Under the pieces are notes generated by a model that saw only the letters and a program-made list of their open reading frames with translations, searched no databases and was not told where the DNA came from. From Monosporascus cannonballus (Eukaryota; Ascomycota; Sordariomycetes; Xylariales), in contig QJNS01000152.1 in NCBI GenBank assembly GCA_004154925.1, positions 1 through 64,000 of the forward strand: a DNA stretch of 64,000 nucleotides, written 5' to 3'. Positions 62,223 to 64,000 of this stretch are shown here, in pieces. A program made the position numbers and the translations under genes. Every line of letters begins with the position of its first letter. The stretch's first letter is position 1.

Positions 62223-62822
62223 CTAGCTTTGCGCCTGAGGCTTGTATTCCATGCCGTTCGAAGTCTGGTATTCTTGCTGCGTATCCGCGGACCCATTAAC
62301 CAGAGGCTCGCGGTGCGCGGCCTCTTTGTCCTGCTGAACAAGCGAGCAGCAACCGCAGCAGCAAGACGCGGCGATATCTAGGAGGCAGCTGCCCTCGAGG
62401 TTATACTTCTTGCGCACATCCGCACGTTGCATGGACATCGGGATCCAGTGGAGGCCGAAACAACCAGATCCGCAGAAGAGGAGGCACTGAACATCACCGT
62501 ATGTTAGCTATTGGCCGACTCGTGCTATTTGAGACGCAGAATAACCTACAGAAGTGTTGATGGGTTCGTAGCCATCAAGGTTGCCGTTCTCGCGAAGCCG
62601 GTGGTGCGTCTTGCCGAAGGTCACGCAGGGGAGACACCATGTCATCAGGCAGAGGTCCACGGGGTTGAAGCAGCCGAAGAAGGAGGCGTACCACGGCTGA
62701 GCGTCTGCTGGCGAACGCGAGTTGACGACGTCGCCGGGCTTAGCTAGAACCTCGTTAAAGCGGTTCTTCCAGTCTTCGACATCGCGGTTGTCGATCGCAC
62801 TGGTGCTGTGTTGCTGAGCCAT
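62223..62822 (-). CDS. PLAC8-family Cys-rich protein
   Basis: Two exons, 62822-62550 and 62486-62223, across a 63-base GT-AG intron (62487-62549) with a GCTAAC branch-like site, give 178 residues. Seen: a Cys-rich core with C51, C58, C63 and C66 (CLPCVTFGKTHHR is the family hallmark), then C92, C96 and C100 before HWIP, and a second cluster SCLLDIAASCCCGCCSLVQQ (124-143). The N-terminus is polar and the C-terminal tail is acidic and Gln-rich. PLAC8/FCR-type proteins are small membrane-associated proteins linked to metal tolerance or cell-size control in other eukaryotes; the fungal role is mostly unknown. Length fits the family. Start chosen as the first ATG before the conserved region. Confidence 0.88.
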
Positions 62823-62898
62823 TGCGTAGTTGGTTGGTTTGCAAACGATGGGATATGAGCGACAGCGGGACGAGATGAAGTGAAGAGATTGTAAGTTG

Positions 62899-62904
62899 TT
62901 TATA
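62899..62904 (-). promoter_or_regulatory. TATA-like box of the PLAC8 gene
   Basis: TATAAA on the minus strand, about 78 bases upstream of the ATG, in a CT-rich region typical of fungal promoters. Confidence 0.45.
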
Positions 62905-64000
62905 TGTGAGTGACTGGAATGTATGTCTCGCCTCCTGAAGCACCTCCCCGGAGACTATGGTTGAGATCACTGCTACTCACTGAGGTTAGGATCGACCAGC
63001 CCTCCTTATTGGATTGAGGTCGCCAAGTCTTACAGTAGCGTGTGATTCCTACTAGCACCATACATCCGTTTTCATGCATTTTAAATGATAAAACGAGTGT
63101 TTGGGTAAGCTAAGGATCGACTAAAGCAGCCCAATTTTTTACGATATACATCTCAACTCCATTACGATACATCAATTTGCTGGCAAGTATCCAGCGACTG
63201 GAAGTATGTCAAGGAGATGTGCGAATAACTCGCCAACGTAGAACGTGGCGATACTAGTCAACTTAGCGGTGGACTGGTGGATATTAGCTCTGAACCATTT
63301 TGGTCAGTTAAATGATGTTGATATGCGCCATCGCAGGGGCGACTCAGCCGCACCTTGAAGCACTCAAGACCAAAACAGTAGCTCATCGCCATCGATACCC
63401 GATTGTCGTGACATGGAGCCTCTGTCAGATACTCACTTAGATATTTCCCTCCGTCTGGCAAATGTGTTCTATTGCGCTTTAGGCAAACAAGCAACTAGCC
63501 GGCAGCGGCGATAGGTGATTAAATCAGTTTTCAGGATGAGAGCTGCACGCGGAAGGACATATATGATTATGATCTACCCCGATGAAATGCCGTATCTGCT
63601 TGGCGGGCTAAGATCTACTTCCATACAAAGGCTACAAAGGTGGTTCAGCCCTAGAGGGCGGGTGACAGGCGATGTTTCAAATAGGGCTTGGCAGACATGC
63701 TTCGAAGCCAGGCGATCTCGCTTGCTGCGATAAGACTACCAAAATAACCTGCTGGCTACATTTTCGGTCTGGCTCTGGCATCATAGGAATGTCGTAACCG
63801 GTAAAGAAACGCGAATTTGACGTTTTATGGAACACATCGCCTTTTTAGGTTGGCCTTATTGCTCCTCTCGGCTACCTCTCTGTGGTCTTATCGAAGCTGA
63901 GGAAGATATTGTCAGCTAAGGAGCGGAATAAGTGCGCTCTTAGGAACCAGTATCTTTTAATGCAGCCGTACGCGACAAATACCTTCACCAAGAGCAAAGA
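62905..64000. other. Right-hand intergenic region; nothing recognised
   Basis: About 1.1 kb of GC-normal DNA. Frames of 72-78 codons (63258-63494 minus, 63515-63733 plus) show no domain, intron signal or compositional sign of coding. Confidence 0.5.

Noticed and set aside
63258..63733. Two frames of 78 and 72 codons near the right edge
   Set aside because: No domain, promoter or splice evidence; sizes expected by chance at this GC content.

Overview
The window looks like a piece of a filamentous ascomycete (Pezizomycotina) chromosome. Bases 1 to about 57,700 are very AT-rich and full of stop codons. Almost all of it is LTR-retrotransposon sequence damaged by C-to-T and G-to-A changes, the mark of repeat-induced point mutation (RIP). 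Bases 57,700-64,000 have normal composition and carry two intron-containing genes with short GT-AG introns (55 and 63 bases). No rRNA, convincing tRNA, CRISPR or bacterial feature was seen.

Layout of the AT-rich part. Five Ty3/gypsy chromovirus copies of one superfamily are called A-E here: A 1-5041 (minus, cut by the window edge), E 6651-13245 (plus, target duplication GCAGG), C 22159-35384 (plus, target duplication TATAA), B 27937-34444 (minus, nested inside C, target duplication ATGCG) and D 40123-47084 (minus). They have 333-404 base LTRs, a CCHC gag knuckle, reverse transcriptase, integrase and, in B-E, a C-terminal chromodomain. F (13640-20961, plus) and G (48347-55739, minus) are a second Ty3/gypsy family with 206-base LTRs. 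Older relics lie between: a gag-like frame split by E, a second gag split by G, and a Tc1/mariner-type transposase at 57187-57705.

The most interesting observation is a gene-like reading frame on the strand opposite to pol, between the pol stop and the 3' LTR, in all four chromovirus copies whose 3' end is visible (B, C, D, E). It starts 71-208 bases from the LTR (counted start codon to LTR edge; 67 in C), ends tail-to-tail with pol, and would encode about 166-199 residues: an N-terminal six-position Cys pattern with the spacing of fungal Zn(II)2Cys6 clusters (many Cys codons now RIP-changed to Tyr), a charged helical middle with an RFRKQK motif, and a C-terminal NW motif. F and G also share an antisense frame, unlike this one and less certain.

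Right-hand part. A secreted berberine-bridge-type FAD oxidoreductase (58075-59899, minus, 589 residues, one intron) starts only about 370 bases from the transposase relic. A PLAC8-family Cys-rich protein (62223-62822, minus, 178 residues, one intron) follows after about 2.3 kb of intergenic DNA. Both have TATA-like boxes upstream. The gene-poor RIP-mutated block next to a possible secondary-metabolism oxidoreductase fits a compartmentalised or subtelomeric fungal region, but that placement is inference.
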